Assembly (NCBI GenBank): GCA_027686065.1
Contig: JAQCTH010000045.1
Location: 222 to 33,737, forward strand
DNA: 33,516 bases
Origin: Clostridiaceae bacterium AF10-41
GTDB lineage: Bacteria; Bacillota; Clostridia; Clostridiales; Clostridiaceae
Direction: 5' to 3'
Below, piece by piece: positions 16,379 to 25,915 of the stretch. The first letter of the stretch is position 1, and each line of letters opens with the position of its first letter. The notes beneath the pieces were generated by a model. That model had not been told where the DNA came from and made no database searches. It saw only the letters and a list, made by a program, of their open reading frames with translations. The position numbers and the translations under genes were made by a program.

Positions 16379-17403
16379 TTTATAAGAAATACAAAAAAAT
16401 AATTAATCCTATTTTAATAATAATAGTAGCTTTAATAACTTTGGCTTTATACATAAAAATAAAAACACTCAATAGCATAGTAAATATAATTTTTATTGGA
16501 TTTATATTTGCATATACTTTAAAACCTTTTAGAGATAGTTTAAGTGAAAAATTTAAATTGAATAAAAGAGTTTCATCTATTTCTATAATAATCGTCATTG
16601 TTTTTAGCTTTATATTATTGTCTTATATTATAATTCCATCAATATTAAGAGAAAGTTATAATTTTGGATCAATATTAGATAATATAGATACTTATATTAA
16701 AAATATTGCAAAAAAAATGAATTTGAATGATTTATCTTTTTTTCAAGGAATATATGAGCAAATAAGTGAAGAAGCAAATATGTTCTTTGCTAAAATTTCT
16801 GATAATTTTTTAGAAAATTTACTTCTTTGTTTTGAAAGTTTAGTTTCGCTAGCAATTATACCTATAGTTACATATTATTTTTTAGTAGATGGAGATTTAA
16901 TTTATAATAAACTTTTACTAATATTACCAACGGAAAAAAGAATAATAGCTAAAAAAGTTCTTAATAACTTAGATAAGGTTTTATCAAGATATATAATAAG
17001 TCAATTATTATTGTCTTTAATTATAGGAGTTTTAACTTTTATAGTACTTCTTATTTTAGGTGTGAAATTTGCCTTAATACTAGGTATATTTAATGGAATA
17101 TTAAATATTGTACCTTATTTTGGTCCAATAATAGGAGGGATGCCTGCTATATTTATAGCTCTTATGGATTCGCCTAATAAGGCGTTATATACAATAATTG
17201 CTGTGTTTTTGATTCAGCAAATAGAAGGAAATATTCTATCACCCAAAATAACTGGAGACAGTACTAATATGCATCCTATTATAATTATAATCTTATTATT
17301 AGTAGGAGAAAAGTTGGGGGGACTTATAGGAATGGTGATTGCAGTACCGATAGGAGTAATAGTTAAAGTTATATATGAAGATATCAATGATTATTTATTC
17401 TGA
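16372..17403 (+). CDS. AI-2E family (PerM/YrrI-like) membrane protein
   Basis: The 343-residue protein has about seven to eight transmembrane helices: pairs near residues 12-52 and 64-86, a long extracytoplasmic segment (about 90-150), then helices from 155 on. The conserved C-terminal block is GIFNGILNIVPYFGPIIGGMP followed by QQIEGNILSPKI and a final hydrophobic helix. This is the AI-2E/DUF20 family; members export small molecules or act as Na+/H+ antiporters, and the substrate here is unknown. Its position before alaS matches yrrI in B. subtilis. The start ATG overlaps the PRC-barrel gene. Confidence 0.88.
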   Translation: MLVYKKYKKIINPILIIIVALITLALYIKIKTLNSIVNIIFIGFIFAYTLKPFRDSLSEKFKLNKRVSSISIIIVIVFSFILLSYIIIPSILRESYNFGSILDNIDTYIKNIAKKMNLNDLSFFQGIYEQISEEANMFFAKISDNFLENLLLCFESLVSLAIIPIVTYYFLVDGDLIYNKLLLILPTEKRIIAKKVLNNLDKVLSRYIISQLLLSLIIGVLTFIVLLILGVKFALILGIFNGILNIVPYFGPIIGGMPAIFIALMDSPNKALYTIIAVFLIQQIEGNILSPKITGDSTNMHPIIIIILLLVGEKLGGLIGMVIAVPIGVIVKVIYEDINDYLF

Positions 17404-17412
17404 ATAAAATAA

Positions 17413-17441
17413 TTGACATAATTTAATAAATAAACTATAAT
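17413..17441 (+). promoter_or_regulatory. Consensus sigma-A promoter for the alaS T-box leader
   Basis: TTGACA (17413-17418), a 17-bp spacer and TATAAT (17436-17441): both hexamers match the consensus perfectly at optimal spacing. Strength is expected to be limited by the downstream T-box. Confidence 0.9.
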
Positions 17442-17454
17442 TTCATTGAAATAT

Positions 17455-17662
17455 TAGAAAATTTAATATTTAGCATTGAAGAGAATGAGTAAATATAAGC
17501 GTGTATTCAGAGAGGAAGTGTTTGCTGAGAACTTCTTACACTATATATTGAAGCTATCTTGGAGCTATATTATCTAAGTGATGTATTATTAAATACATAA
17601 TTAGGGTGGTACCGCGGAATTTATGTTTTCGTCCCTTTTTTATAGGGATGGAGACTTTTTTT
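17455..17662 (+). ncRNA. Alanine T-box riboswitch upstream of alaS
   Basis: The conserved T-box AGGGTGGTACCGCG is at 17603-17616. The 3' part of stem I reads GAA-GCT-ATCTTGGAGC, giving the specifier codon GCT (alanine) at 17553-17555. An AGTA motif of the stem I base is at about 17488. An apical stem I hairpin (gaagt...acttc) lies near 17515-17535. The terminator pairs 17625-17635 with 17645-17655 (11 bp with G-U pairs), then seven T. Uncharged tRNA-Ala should stabilise the antiterminator and allow alaS transcription. Confidence 0.95.
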
Positions 17663-17702
17663 ATTATATAAGAATATAAAGTAAAGTTTGGAGGCAATAT
17701 AT

Positions 17703-20342
17703 ATGAAATTCATGGGAACAAATGAACTTAGAGAAGCTTATTTAAGCTTTTTTGAATCAAAGGATCACTTAAGGTTAGAGAGCTTTCCTCTAGTACCTAA
17801 AAATGATAAATCACTGTTATTAATAAATGCTGGTATGGCACCGCTTAAGCCATATTTTACAGGGTTACAAGAACCACCAAGAAAAAGAATAACTACTTGT
17901 CAAAAATGTATAAGAACAGGAGATATAGAAAATGTAGGTAAAACATCAAGACATGGTACTTTCTTCGAAATGCTTGGAAATTTCTCATTTGGAGATTATT
18001 TTAAAGAAGAAATAATTCCTTGGGCGTGGGAATTTATAACAGAAACTCTTCAAATTCCAAAAGATAAGTTATATGTGACAATATACTTAGAAGATGATGA
18101 AGCTTTTGATATTTGGTGTGATAAAACTGATGTGGATCCAAAAAGAATATTTAGACTTGGAAAAGATGATAACTTCTGGGAAATAGGTGTGGGACCATGT
18201 GGACCATGTACAGAGATTCATTATGATAGAGGCGAAGGCGTTATTGCAAGTGTAGATGATTTTATAAAAGCAAGTGATGAAGATAGAGTAGTTGAGTTTT
18301 GGAACCTTGTGTTTACGCAATTTGATAAAGATGAAGAAGGAAATTATAATAAATTAGCAAATCCTAATATTGATACAGGTATGGGCCTTGAAAGAATAGC
18401 AACTATAATGCAAGGGGTTAATAATATTTTTGAAATAGATACAGTTAAGAACATACTTCTTAAGGCTTCAGATTTATCAGGGGTAAAATATGGAGTTGAT
18501 AAGATAAAGGATATTTCTTTAAGAATAATTACAGATCATGTTAAATCAGTAACTATGCTTATTTGCGATGGAGTACAACCAAGTAATGAAGGTAGAGGAT
18601 ATGTTTTAAGAAGATTACTTAGAAGAGCAGCAAGACATGGAAGATTACTTGGAATAAAGGATCTATTTTTAACTGAAATAGTTGAATCAGTAGTTGAAAA
18701 CTATGGTAGTGCTTATCCTATGCTTTTAGAAAATAAAGAATATATAGAAAAAATAGTTTTATTAGAGGAAGAAAGGTTTAATGAAACTATAGATTCAGGG
18801 ATGAATATTTTAAATGACTATATAGAAGAAATGAAAACTTCTAAGGAAAAAACATTAAAAGGGGAAAAAGCATTCAAATTATATGATACTTATGGTTTCC
18901 CAATAGAGTTAACAGAAGAAATTTTAGAAGAAAAAAACATGAAGGTTAATCATGAAGCTTTTAGAAAAGAAATGGATGAACAAAGGCAAAGGGCAAGAAA
19001 TGCAAGAGGAGAATCATCATATATGGGAAGTGATGAAAGTCCAATTAATAAAATAGATTCATCCGTAAACACTGAATTTGTAGGATATAATAATCTTGAA
19101 ATGAAATCAAATATATTAGTTTTAGCAGATGATAATAGCCTTGTTGAAGAATTGTCAAAAGGACAAAAGGGATATATAGTTACTGAAAAAACACCTTTTT
19201 ATGCAGAAATGGGTGGTCAAGTAGGTGATAAGGGAATTATAAAAACTTCTTTAGGTGAAGGTTATATTTATGATACAAAGAAAAATGTTGGTGGGAAAAC
19301 TATTCATTATGTTGAAGTTCTAGAAGGTAAAATAAAAGCAAATGATGAAGTGAATCTTAAAGTGGATATTTTAAGAAGATCTAGAATTACAAAGAATCAT
19401 ACAGCTACACATATACTACATGAAGCGTTAAAACAAATAGTAGGAAAACATGTAAATCAAGCTGGTTCTTATGTTGATGACGAAAGACTAAGGTTTGACT
19501 TTGCTCATTTCCAAGGGTTAACTGAGGATGAAGTACAAAACATTGAAGAATTAGTTAATGAAAAAATAATGGAAGTATTTGAAGTTGGTACAAATCTTAT
19601 GACTTTAGATGAAGCAAAAGAGTCTGGGGCAATGGCTTTATTTGATGATAAATATGGTGATAAAGTTAGAGTTGTAAGTGTTGGAGAATTCTCAAAAGAA
19701 CTTTGTGGAGGCACACATGTTAATAATTCAGGTGAAATTGGATTATTTAAAATAGTATCTGAGACAGGTGTAGCAGCTGGAATAAGAAGAATAGAAGCTG
19801 TAACAGGGTTAAATGCTATAAAATATATGGAAGAAAAACAAAGGCTTTTAAAAGAGGCTTGTGGTGCTTTAAAATGTAGTGAAAAAGATATATTAAAAAA
19901 GATAGCTTCACAAGGTGTTGAAATTAAAGAGAAAGAAAAGGAAATCTCAGAACTTAAGAGTAAATTAACTTCAGGAGTTGAAGATGATATATTAGCTTCA
20001 GTTAAGGATGTAAAAGGTGTAAGAGTTGTAGCATATGGTCTTGAAGATATAGATGGAAATGCTTTAAGAGACTTAGGGGATAAAATGAGAAGTAAACTCT
20101 CAACAGGAGTAGTTGTTTTATTAAGTAATGTAGGTGGAAAAGTGAACATAATATCTATGGCTACAAAGGATGTAATAGAAAAGGGTGTTCATTGTGGAAA
20201 GATAATTAAAGAAGTAGCAGCAGTAGTTGGCGGCGGTGGAGGAGGAAGACCAGATATGGCTCAAGCTGGTGGTAAGAATCCTCAAAATATCAAGTCTGCA
20301 ATAGAGAAAACATACTTAGTAGTAGAATCTTTAGTAAAATAA
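17703..20342 (+). CDS. alaS: Alanyl-tRNA synthetase
   Basis: The 879-residue class II synthetase charges tRNA-Ala. The catalytic domain starts [18 protein letters not shown] and contains the motif 2 region [18 protein letters not shown] and TGMGLERIA. The editing domain has HTATH (near 566) and CGGTH (near 668), the zinc ligands that clear Ser- and Gly-tRNA-Ala. The C-Ala/DHHA1 domain ends with the glycine run [15 protein letters not shown]. Start ATG at 17703 is set by GGAGG at 17690-17694; an in-frame TTG at 17688 overlaps that Shine-Dalgarno and is unlikely. The stop lies in a 15-bp tandem duplication. Confidence 0.97.
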   Translation: MKFMGTNELREAYLSFFESKDHLRLESFPLVPKNDKSLLLINAGMAPLKPYFTGLQEPPRKRITTCQKCIRTGDIENVGKTSRHGTFFEMLGNFSFGDYFKEEIIPWAWEFITETLQIPKDKLYVTIYLEDDEAFDIWCDKTDVDPKRIFRLGKDDNFWEIGVGPCGPCTEIHYDRGEGVIASVDDFIKASDEDRVVEFWNLVFTQFDKDEEGNYNKLANPNIDTGMGLERIATIMQGVNNIFEIDTVKNILLKASDLSGVKYGVDKIKDISLRIITDHVKSVTMLICDGVQPSNEGRGYVLRRLLRRAARHGRLLGIKDLFLTEIVESVVENYGSAYPMLLENKEYIEKIVLLEEERFNETIDSGMNILNDYIEEMKTSKEKTLKGEKAFKLYDTYGFPIELTEEILEEKNMKVNHEAFRKEMDEQRQRARNARGESSYMGSDESPINKIDSSVNTEFVGYNNLEMKSNILVLADDNSLVEELSKGQKGYIVTEKTPFYAEMGGQVGDKGIIKTSLGEGYIYDTKKNVGGKTIHYVEVLEGKIKANDEVNLKVDILRRSRITKNHTATHILHEALKQIVGKHVNQAGSYVDDERLRFDFAHFQGLTEDEVQNIEELVNEKIMEVFEVGTNLMTLDEAKESGAMALFDDKYGDKVRVVSVGEFSKELCGGTHVNNSGEIGLFKIVSETGVAAGIRRIEAVTGLNAIKYMEEKQRLLKEACGALKCSEKDILKKIASQGVEIKEKEKEISELKSKLTSGVEDDILASVKDVKGVRVVAYGLEDIDGNALRDLGDKMRSKLSTGVVVLLSNVGGKVNIISMATKDVIEKGVHCGKIIKEVAAVVGGGGGGRPDMAQAGGKNPQNIKSAIEKTYLVVESLVK

Positions 20343-20355
20343 TCTTTAGTAAAAT
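20326..20355 (+). repeat. Perfect 15-bp tandem duplication across the alaS stop
   Basis: aatctttagtaaaat at 20326-20340 is repeated exactly at 20341-20355. The first copy carries the last four codons of alaS; its stop codon forms at the junction, and a second in-frame stop ends the second copy. Confidence 0.95.
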
Positions 20356-20500
20356 AGTGTACTTTTAAGATTAAATGGGTTATAATATAATTAATTAAGT
20401 AAAACCTGTGAATAGAATCTTAAAAAGATGAAATAATATCATTATGGATGCTATTAAACTAAATATTAGTAAGGGGGTGAGCTGCATTAGCAGCGGTTGT

Positions 20501-20758
20501 ATGAATAATAACTTAGATCAAACAATGCAATTTAACTTAAACATCAATAGAGAAGATTTGACAAAATCAATATTAACAGATGTTTACAATGCGTTACAGG
20601 AGAAAGGTTATAATCCTATAAACCAATTAGTAGGATATCTTATTTCAGGGGACCCTTCTTACATTACAAGCTACAACGGAGCAAGAGCTTTACTAAGAAA
20701 ACTTGAAAGAGATGAAATTCTTGAGGAAGTTATAAAATCTTATTTAGAAATAAAATAA
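20501..20758 (+). CDS. IreB family regulatory phosphoprotein (DUF965)
   Basis: The 85-residue protein contains DQTMQFNLN near the N-terminus, with the threonine region that in Enterococcus IreB is phosphorylated by the Ser/Thr kinase IreK. It also has the family core [23 protein letters not shown] and [13 protein letters not shown]. It is thought to act in cell-envelope stress and cephalosporin-response signalling. The start is uncertain. ATG 20501 fits homologues but has a poor Shine-Dalgarno at normal distance; a strong AGGGGGTGA is 20 nt upstream; ATG 20444 would add 19 residues. A possible -10 TATAAT is at 20381. The order alaS-ireB-ruvX is the same as B. subtilis alaS-yrzL-yrrK. Confidence 0.9.
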   Translation: MNNNLDQTMQFNLNINREDLTKSILTDVYNALQEKGYNPINQLVGYLISGDPSYITSYNGARALLRKLERDEILEEVIKSYLEIK

Positions 20759-20787
20759 AGAGTGCCCGTTAGAATCGGGCACTCTTT
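20757..20787 (+). terminator. Hairpin between ireB and ruvX
   Basis: Perfect 12-bp, GC-rich stem aaagagtgcccg/cgggcactcttt (20757-20768, 20776-20787), loop of 7 nt. The U-tract is short, so termination may be partial. ruvX starts only 19 nt later and has no clear promoter of its own. Confidence 0.7.
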
Positions 20788-20806
20788 AATATTTAAGGAG
20801 ACAATT

Positions 20807-21223
20807 ATGAGAATACTTGGTTTAGATGTTGGATCTAAAACAATAGGAGTAGCAATAAGTGATCCTTTAGGCTGGACAGCTCAAGGGATAACTACTATAA
20901 GAAGAAGTAAAAAAGAACAAGATATAGAAGAAATTAAAAAAATATGTAAAGAATATTCTGTTGAAACTATAGTTATAGGATTACCTAAAAATATGAACAA
21001 TACTATAGGAGAAGCTGGTGAAAGAGTATTAGAGCTTTCGGAAATTATAAAAGAAGCTACAGGGTTAAAGATTGAGATGTGGGATGAGAGACTAACTACA
21101 GTAGCGGCACATAAAGCTATGTTAGAGGCAGATTTATCAAGGGATAAGAGGAAAAAAATAGTAGATAAGATAGCAGCTATATATATACTTCAAGGATATT
21201 TAGATAGACTTAGTATGAAATAA
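20807..21223 (+). CDS. ruvX: Holliday junction resolvase-like nuclease RuvX/YqgF
   Basis: The 138-residue RNase H-fold protein starts [20 protein letters not shown], with the first catalytic aspartate D7, and has [19 protein letters not shown] and the motif EMWDERLTT with acidic residues. The family is linked to Holliday junction resolution and pre-16S rRNA 5' processing. Start ATG 20807 has AAGGAG 6 nt upstream; an upstream-extended frame would run through the terminator hairpin and is rejected. Confidence 0.94.
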   Translation: MRILGLDVGSKTIGVAISDPLGWTAQGITTIRRSKKEQDIEEIKKICKEYSVETIVIGLPKNMNNTIGEAGERVLELSEIIKEATGLKIEMWDERLTTVAAHKAMLEADLSRDKRKKIVDKIAAIYILQGYLDRLSMK

Positions 21224-21251
21224 TTATTTGATTTCCAATTGAAAATTATTA

Positions 21252-21280
21252 TTGACAACTAGTAAGGTAAAAATTACAAT
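21252..21280 (+). promoter_or_regulatory. Sigma-A promoter of the DUF1292 gene
   Basis: TTGACA (21252-21257), a 17-bp spacer, TACAAT (21275-21280). The start would be near 21287, just before the GGAGA Shine-Dalgarno, giving a leader of about 15 nt. Confidence 0.75.
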
Positions 21281-21302
21281 TATAAAAAAAGGAGATATTT
21301 TA

Positions 21303-21578
21303 ATGGATAAAGATTTAAAACAAATAGAGCTATATGATGAAGATGGTAATTTAGTAAAACTAAATGTTGTTGCATTTTTTGATATGGTAAACCCAGATAC
21401 AGAAGAGAAGAGCGAATATGTTATAGTATATGATGATGAATATACTGAAGATGATATATTTGCTTTAAAGGTAGGAGTAGATGAAGATGGAGATGATCTA
21501 TTAATACCTATAGATGATGAAGTAGAATTAGCAGCAGTACAAGAAGCTTATGATACTATTTTTGCTGATGAAGAATAA
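21303..21578 (+). CDS. DUF1292 family acidic protein (YrzB-like)
   Basis: The 91-residue protein is very acidic and begins MDKDLKQIELYDEDGNLVKLNVVAFFDM. It contains the family pattern YVIVYDDEYTEDDIFALKV and ends EAYDTIFADEE. DUF1292 proteins are conserved between ruvX and mltG or fur in Firmicutes; function unknown. ATG 21303 has AAGGAGA at 7 nt. The in-frame TTG-like extension upstream overlaps the promoter and is not used. Confidence 0.9.
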   Translation: MDKDLKQIELYDEDGNLVKLNVVAFFDMVNPDTEEKSEYVIVYDDEYTEDDIFALKVGVDEDGDDLLIPIDDEVELAAVQEAYDTIFADEE

Positions 21579-21610
21579 AATCTAACTAAAAAAAGAAAGA
21601 GGTGTTGTCT

Positions 21611-22075
21611 GTGGAACAATCAAATAGTATAGATTTTAATGTTCTAAAAGAAGAATTAAAACAAAAAGGGTATAAATTAACGCCTCAAAGAAGAGCTATA
21701 GTTGACTCCATTATAGAAAAAGAAGGAGAACACTTAACTGCAGAAGAAATTTATGATGAGGTTAAAAAGAATTGCCCGGAAATAGGATTAGCTACTGTTT
21801 ATAGAACCATAATTCTATTAGAAGAATTGGGAGTTATATGTAAATTAGATTTGAATGATGGATGTAGCAGGTATGAAATGGTACGCAAAGATGAAGGGCA
21901 TAGACATCATCATTTAGTTTGTAATGAATGTAAGGATGTTATTGAAGTTCAAGATGATTTATTAGATGAACTTGAAGAAGAAGTAGAAAGATCATATGGG
22001 TTTAAAATTTTAGATCATAGTGTTAAATTTTTTGGTCTTTGTAGAAAATGTCAAAATAAATCAGATAACAAATAG
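21611..22075 (+). CDS. Fur family metal- or peroxide-responsive regulator
   Basis: The 154-residue protein has a winged helix (LKQKGYKLTPQRRAIVDSI; IGLATVYRTIILLEELGVI), then the metal-sensing histidine cluster EGHRHHHLVC. The structural zinc CxxC pairs are CNEC and CRKC. Fur, PerR and Zur cannot be told apart from sequence alone; the spacing and DNA helix resemble Fur-type clostridial members. The start is GTG 21611, 6 nt after GAGGTG; GTG 21602 and TTG 21605 overlap that Shine-Dalgarno. It follows DUF1292 after 32 nt without a terminator. Confidence 0.9.
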   Translation: MEQSNSIDFNVLKEELKQKGYKLTPQRRAIVDSIIEKEGEHLTAEEIYDEVKKNCPEIGLATVYRTIILLEELGVICKLDLNDGCSRYEMVRKDEGHRHHHLVCNECKDVIEVQDDLLDELEEEVERSYGFKILDHSVKFFGLCRKCQNKSDNK

Positions 22076-22081
22076 ATAAAT

Positions 22082-22114
22082 AAGGGAACTCCTCTCTCAG
22101 GAGATGACAACCTT
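22082..22114 (+). other. Nested hairpin in the fur-rnjA spacer
   Basis: CTCCT (22089-22093) pairs with AGGAG (22099-22103), and AAGG (22082-22085) pairs with CCTT (22111-22114). There is no U-tract. It may be a protein- or RNA-binding element in the RNase J leader or chance; no known family was recognised. Confidence 0.3.
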
Positions 22115-22149
22115 TGTAATACATATTTTAGGAAGAAGGAGGAGACATA

Positions 22150-23817
22150 TTGAAAAATGAGAAAGCAAAAGTTAAAATTATTCCTTTAGGTGGGATAAAT
22201 GAAATCGGTAAAAATATAACTGCAATAGAGTATAAAAATGATATTGTAGTTATAGATTGTGGCTTAAAATTCCCAGAAGAAGATATGTTCGGTATAGATT
22301 TAGTAATACCAGATATTAGTTATTTATTAAAAAACAAAGATAAGATAAGAGGAATATTTTTAACTCATGGACACGAGGACCATATAGGAGCATTACCTTA
22401 TGTTTTAAGACAATTGGATGTACCTGTATATGGAACTAAGTTAACTCTTGGAATTGTTGAAACTAAGCTAAAGGAGCACGGATTGTTAAGTTCAACAGAA
22501 CTAATAAGAGTTAAACCAAGAGACGTAATTAAATTAAACTCAGTATCAGTAGAGTTTATAAAAACAAATCACTCTATTGCAGATTCAGTGGCAATAGCAA
22601 TACACACTCCATTAGGAGTGGTACTTCATACAGGAGACTTTAAAATAGACTATACTCCAATAGATGGAGAACCTATGGATTTTGCAAGATTTGCAGAAAT
22701 AGGTAAAAGAGGGGTATTGGCTATGATGGCAGATTCAACTAATGTTGAAAAACCAGGCTATACTATGTCAGAAAAAGTAGTTGGAGAAAGTTTCTCAAGA
22801 CTATTTTCAAAGGCAAAAGGAAGAATAATAGTTGCAACTTTTGCATCAAATGTGCACAGAATACAGCAAATAGTTGATGCAGCAAGTATGCATGGAAGAA
22901 AAGTTGCAGTATCAGGAAGAAGTATGGAAAATATAGTTGCTGTAGCTGCGGAACTTGGATATTTAGAATTTGAAAAAGATATCTTAGTAAGTATAGATCA
23001 AATTAATAAATATACAAATGATAAGGTTGTTATAATAACAACAGGTAGTCAAGGAGAACCTATGTCAGCTCTTGCAAGAATGGCAAGCTCAGAGCATAGA
23101 AAGGTAAATATTGTTGAAGGTGATACTGTAATAATTTCAGCAACGCCAATACCAGGAAATGAAAAACTAGTTTCTAAGGTTATAAATCAATTGTTCCAAA
23201 AGGGTGCAGAAGTAATATATAAATCACTAGCAGAAATTCACGTATCTGGGCATGCTTGTCAAGAAGAATTAAAGCTTATGCAATGTTTAGTAAAGCCTAA
23301 ATTCTTTATTCCAGTTCATGGTGAATACAGGCATTTAAAGCAACATGGAGAATTAGCAATATCATTAGGAATGCCAGAACAAAATGTTATAATTCCTGAA
23401 AATGGTGGGGTTATAGAAGTAAATAGAAATAGTATAAGGAAAAATGGTTCAGTTATTGCAGGGCAAGTTTTTGTTGATGGATTAGGTGTTGGAGATGTTG
23501 GAAATATAGTTTTAAGAGATAGAAAGCATTTATCTCAAGATGGTATATTAACAGTTGTAGTAACTTTATCAAAGGAAAACAATTCAGTTATCGCAGGACC
23601 TGATATAATATCCAGAGGATTTGTTTATGTAAGAGAATCTGAAGGGCTAATGGACGATGCTAAAGAAATAGTAAAAAATGCCTTAAGAGAATGCGAAGAA
23701 AATAATATAACTGATTGGGCAACTTTAAAGTCTAAGGTAAGAGATGACCTGAGAAGTTATCTGTATGAAAAAACAAAAAGAAAGCCTATGATATTACCAA
23801 TAATAATGGAAATATAA
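22150..23817 (+). CDS. rnjA: Ribonuclease J
   Basis: The 555-residue metallo-beta-lactamase/beta-CASP nuclease has 5'-3' exo- and endonuclease activity in mRNA decay and rRNA maturation. Zinc ligands are in LTHGHEDHIGALP (H73, H75, D77, H78), with VVLHTGDFKID further on. The beta-CASP motifs include GSQGEPMSALARM and the late histidine motifs VSGHACQEELK and PVHGEYRHLK. The C-terminal domain is full length. The start is TTG 22150, set by the strong AGGAGGAGA Shine-Dalgarno. Only one RNase J lies in the window; whether it corresponds to J1 or J2 is not assigned. Confidence 0.95.
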   Translation: MKNEKAKVKIIPLGGINEIGKNITAIEYKNDIVVIDCGLKFPEEDMFGIDLVIPDISYLLKNKDKIRGIFLTHGHEDHIGALPYVLRQLDVPVYGTKLTLGIVETKLKEHGLLSSTELIRVKPRDVIKLNSVSVEFIKTNHSIADSVAIAIHTPLGVVLHTGDFKIDYTPIDGEPMDFARFAEIGKRGVLAMMADSTNVEKPGYTMSEKVVGESFSRLFSKAKGRIIVATFASNVHRIQQIVDAASMHGRKVAVSGRSMENIVAVAAELGYLEFEKDILVSIDQINKYTNDKVVIITTGSQGEPMSALARMASSEHRKVNIVEGDTVIISATPIPGNEKLVSKVINQLFQKGAEVIYKSLAEIHVSGHACQEELKLMQCLVKPKFFIPVHGEYRHLKQHGELAISLGMPEQNVIIPENGGVIEVNRNSIRKNGSVIAGQVFVDGLGVGDVGNIVLRDRKHLSQDGILTVVVTLSKENNSVIAGPDIISRGFVYVRESEGLMDDAKEIVKNALRECEENNITDWATLKSKVRDDLRSYLYEKTKRKPMILPIIMEI

Positions 23818-23826
23818 TCTGTAAGG

Positions 23827-23855
23827 TTGACATTTTGAAATAATAATCTTAGAAT
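23827..23855 (+). promoter_or_regulatory. Sigma-A-like promoter just after rnjA
   Basis: TTGACA (23827-23832), a 17-bp spacer, TAGAAT (23850-23855). Transcripts would start near 23862 and run straight into the terminator at 23883-23910. Confidence 0.55.
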
Positions 23856-23882
23856 GTATTATAGTTGAAAATAAATCTTAAA

Positions 23883-23916
23883 AAAATTGGATACTGGTGT
23901 ATCCAATTTTATTTTG
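23883..23916 (+). terminator. Terminator between rnjA and typA
   Basis: Perfect 11-bp stem aaaattggata (23883-23893) / tatccaatttt (23900-23910), loop of 6 nt, followed by attttg. Confidence 0.85.
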
Positions 23917-23934
23917 GGAAAAATAAGTTATAGG

Positions 23935-23964
23935 TTTACATTATAAAAAACATGTAGATAAAAT
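23935..23964 (+). promoter_or_regulatory. Putative typA promoter
   Basis: TTTACA (23935-23940), an 18-bp spacer, TAAAAT (23959-23964). The leader would be only about 15 nt, with GGAGG at 23973. Confidence 0.5.
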
Positions 23965-23984
23965 CAAATATTGGAGGAAATTAA

Positions 23985-25811
23985 ATGAATTTAATAAGTA
24001 GAGATGATATAAGAAATATAGCTATAATAGCCCACGTTGACCATGGTAAGACTACACTAGTAGATGCCTTACTAAAAGAAAGTCACGTATTTAGAAGTAA
24101 TGAAAAAATAGAAGAAAGAGTTATGGATTCTAATGATTTAGAAAAAGAAAGAGGAATAACAATTCTTTCAAAAAATACTGCTATTATGTATAAAGATATA
24201 AAAATTAATGTTGTAGATACTCCAGGACATGCTGATTTTGGTGGAGAAGTTGAACGTGTACTTAAGATGGTTGATTCTGTTTTACTAGTAGTTGACTCTT
24301 ATGAAGGTCCAATGCCTCAAACTAAATTCGTTTTAAAGAAGGCATTGGAATTAGGATTACAACCTATAGTTGTTATAAATAAAATAGACAAACCAAATGC
24401 AAGACCAGAAGAAGTAATTGATGAAGTATTTGAATTATTCTTAGAGCTTGGTGCAGATGATGATCAATTAGATTTTCCAATAATCTATGCATCAGCAAGA
24501 GAAGGATTTGCGAGATATAATGTTGAAGATACTAATACTGGTATGGTTCCTTTATTTGAAACCATATTAGAGAATGTTGAAGCTCCAAAAGGATATATAG
24601 ATGGCCCCTTCCAAATGCTTGTAACTACATTAGATACAAACGAATATGTAGGCAGAATAGCAGTAGGAAAAATACATAGAGGGTCTGTGAAAAAGAATCA
24701 ACAGGTTGCTTTAGTAAGAAAAGATGGAACTACATCAAATTATAGAGTTTCAAGTATATTTACATATAATGGCTTAAATAGAGAAGAAGCACAAGAAGCT
24801 TCTCTAGGTGACATAATAGCTTTAAGTGGTATTCCAGATTGTAATATTGGAGAAACTGTAGCTGATGCACAAGAACCTGAAGCATTGCCATTTGTTGAAA
24901 TAGATGAACCTACATTAAGTATGAACTTTATGGTTAATGATTCTCCTTTTGCAGGTAGAGAAGGTGAGTTTGTAACTTCAAGACATTTAAGAGATAGATT
25001 ATTAAAAGAGTTAGAAACAAATGTTAGTTTAAGAGTTAATGAAATTTCTTCAGATTGTTTCGAAGTTTCAGGAAGAGGAGAACTACATTTATCAATTCTT
25101 ATCGAAACTATGAGAAGAGAAGGATATGAATTCCAAGTTTCTAAGGCAAATGTTATATATAAAGAAGAAAATGGTAAGAAATTAGAGCCTATGGAATATT
25201 TAACAATAGATGTTCCAGAAGAATTTATGGGACCTGTTATGGAAAAGTTAGGACCAAGAAAAGCAGAAATGGTAAATATGACATCAGCTGTAAATGGTTA
25301 TACGAGATTAGAATTTATAGTTCCTGCAAGGGGGTTAATAGGATTTAGAAATGAATTTATGACTGATACTAAGGGTAATGGTATAATGAATCATGTATTC
25401 CATGGATATGATGCATATAAAGGAGAAATACCAGGAAGAAGTAGAGGATCAATATGTTCATTTGAAGATGGAGATGCAATAACATATGGATTGTTTAATG
25501 CACAAGAAAGAGGTACATTATTTATAAATGCAGGAATACCTGTGTATCAAGGTATGATAGTTGGAGAAAGTTCAAGAGCAGAAGATATAGATATAAATGT
25601 ATGCAAGGGTAAAAAGTTAACTAATACTAGAGCATCTGGATCAGATGATTCTTTAAAGCTAACACCTCCAAGACAAATGACTTTGGAACAATGTCTTGAA
25701 TTTATAAATGGAGACGAGTTAGTTGAAGTTACTCCTGAAAGTATAAGAATGAGAAAAAGAGTTTTAGATTCAGCTGAAAGAAGAAGAATAACAAGTAGAA
25801 GTAGAAAGTAA
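23985..25811 (+). CDS. typA: Translational GTPase TypA/BipA
   Basis: The 608-residue ribosome-binding GTPase has G1 [11 protein letters not shown]2 RGIT (in [14 protein letters not shown]), G3 [14 protein letters not shown] and G4 NKID. These are followed by beta-barrel domain II ([18 protein letters not shown]) and the BipA-specific C-terminal domain ([18 protein letters not shown]). Length is typical. It assists 50S assembly and stress adaptation. GGAGG precedes the ATG. It is separated from rnjA by a terminator and has its own candidate promoter. Confidence 0.97.
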   Translation: MNLISRDDIRNIAIIAHVDHGKTTLVDALLKESHVFRSNEKIEERVMDSNDLEKERGITILSKNTAIMYKDIKINVVDTPGHADFGGEVERVLKMVDSVLLVVDSYEGPMPQTKFVLKKALELGLQPIVVINKIDKPNARPEEVIDEVFELFLELGADDDQLDFPIIYASAREGFARYNVEDTNTGMVPLFETILENVEAPKGYIDGPFQMLVTTLDTNEYVGRIAVGKIHRGSVKKNQQVALVRKDGTTSNYRVSSIFTYNGLNREEAQEASLGDIIALSGIPDCNIGETVADAQEPEALPFVEIDEPTLSMNFMVNDSPFAGREGEFVTSRHLRDRLLKELETNVSLRVNEISSDCFEVSGRGELHLSILIETMRREGYEFQVSKANVIYKEENGKKLEPMEYLTIDVPEEFMGPVMEKLGPRKAEMVNMTSAVNGYTRLEFIVPARGLIGFRNEFMTDTKGNGIMNHVFHGYDAYKGEIPGRSRGSICSFEDGDAITYGLFNAQERGTLFINAGIPVYQGMIVGESSRAEDIDINVCKGKKLTNTRASGSDDSLKLTPPRQMTLEQCLEFINGDELVEVTPESIRMRKRVLDSAERRRITSRSRK

Positions 25812-25863
25812 TAATTATAAATGAAATAAAATATCTTTATAAGTTAAAAAAAAAGTATTATAA

Positions 25864-25899
25864 TAAGGTAAATAGCCATAAAATAGGCTATTTACTTTA
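25864..25899 (+). terminator. Hairpin after typA
   Basis: taaggtaaatagcc (25864-25877) pairs with ggctatttacttta (25886-25899) over about 14 bp with one G-U pair, loop of 8 nt. The U-tract is weak, so read-through into mltG is likely. Confidence 0.65.
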
Positions 25900-25915
25900 T
25901 ATACAGGGGGTTTTT

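Noticed and set aside
19505..20149. 214-residue antisense ORF in alaS
   Set aside because: Shadow of the strongly conserved alaS frame; Ser/Thr/Phe/Leu-rich composition is what reverse reading of such codons gives.
20762..20806. Upstream extension of ruvX
   Set aside because: It would translate through the 12-bp hairpin; ATG 20807 has a proper AAGGAG and the conserved MRILGLDVG start.
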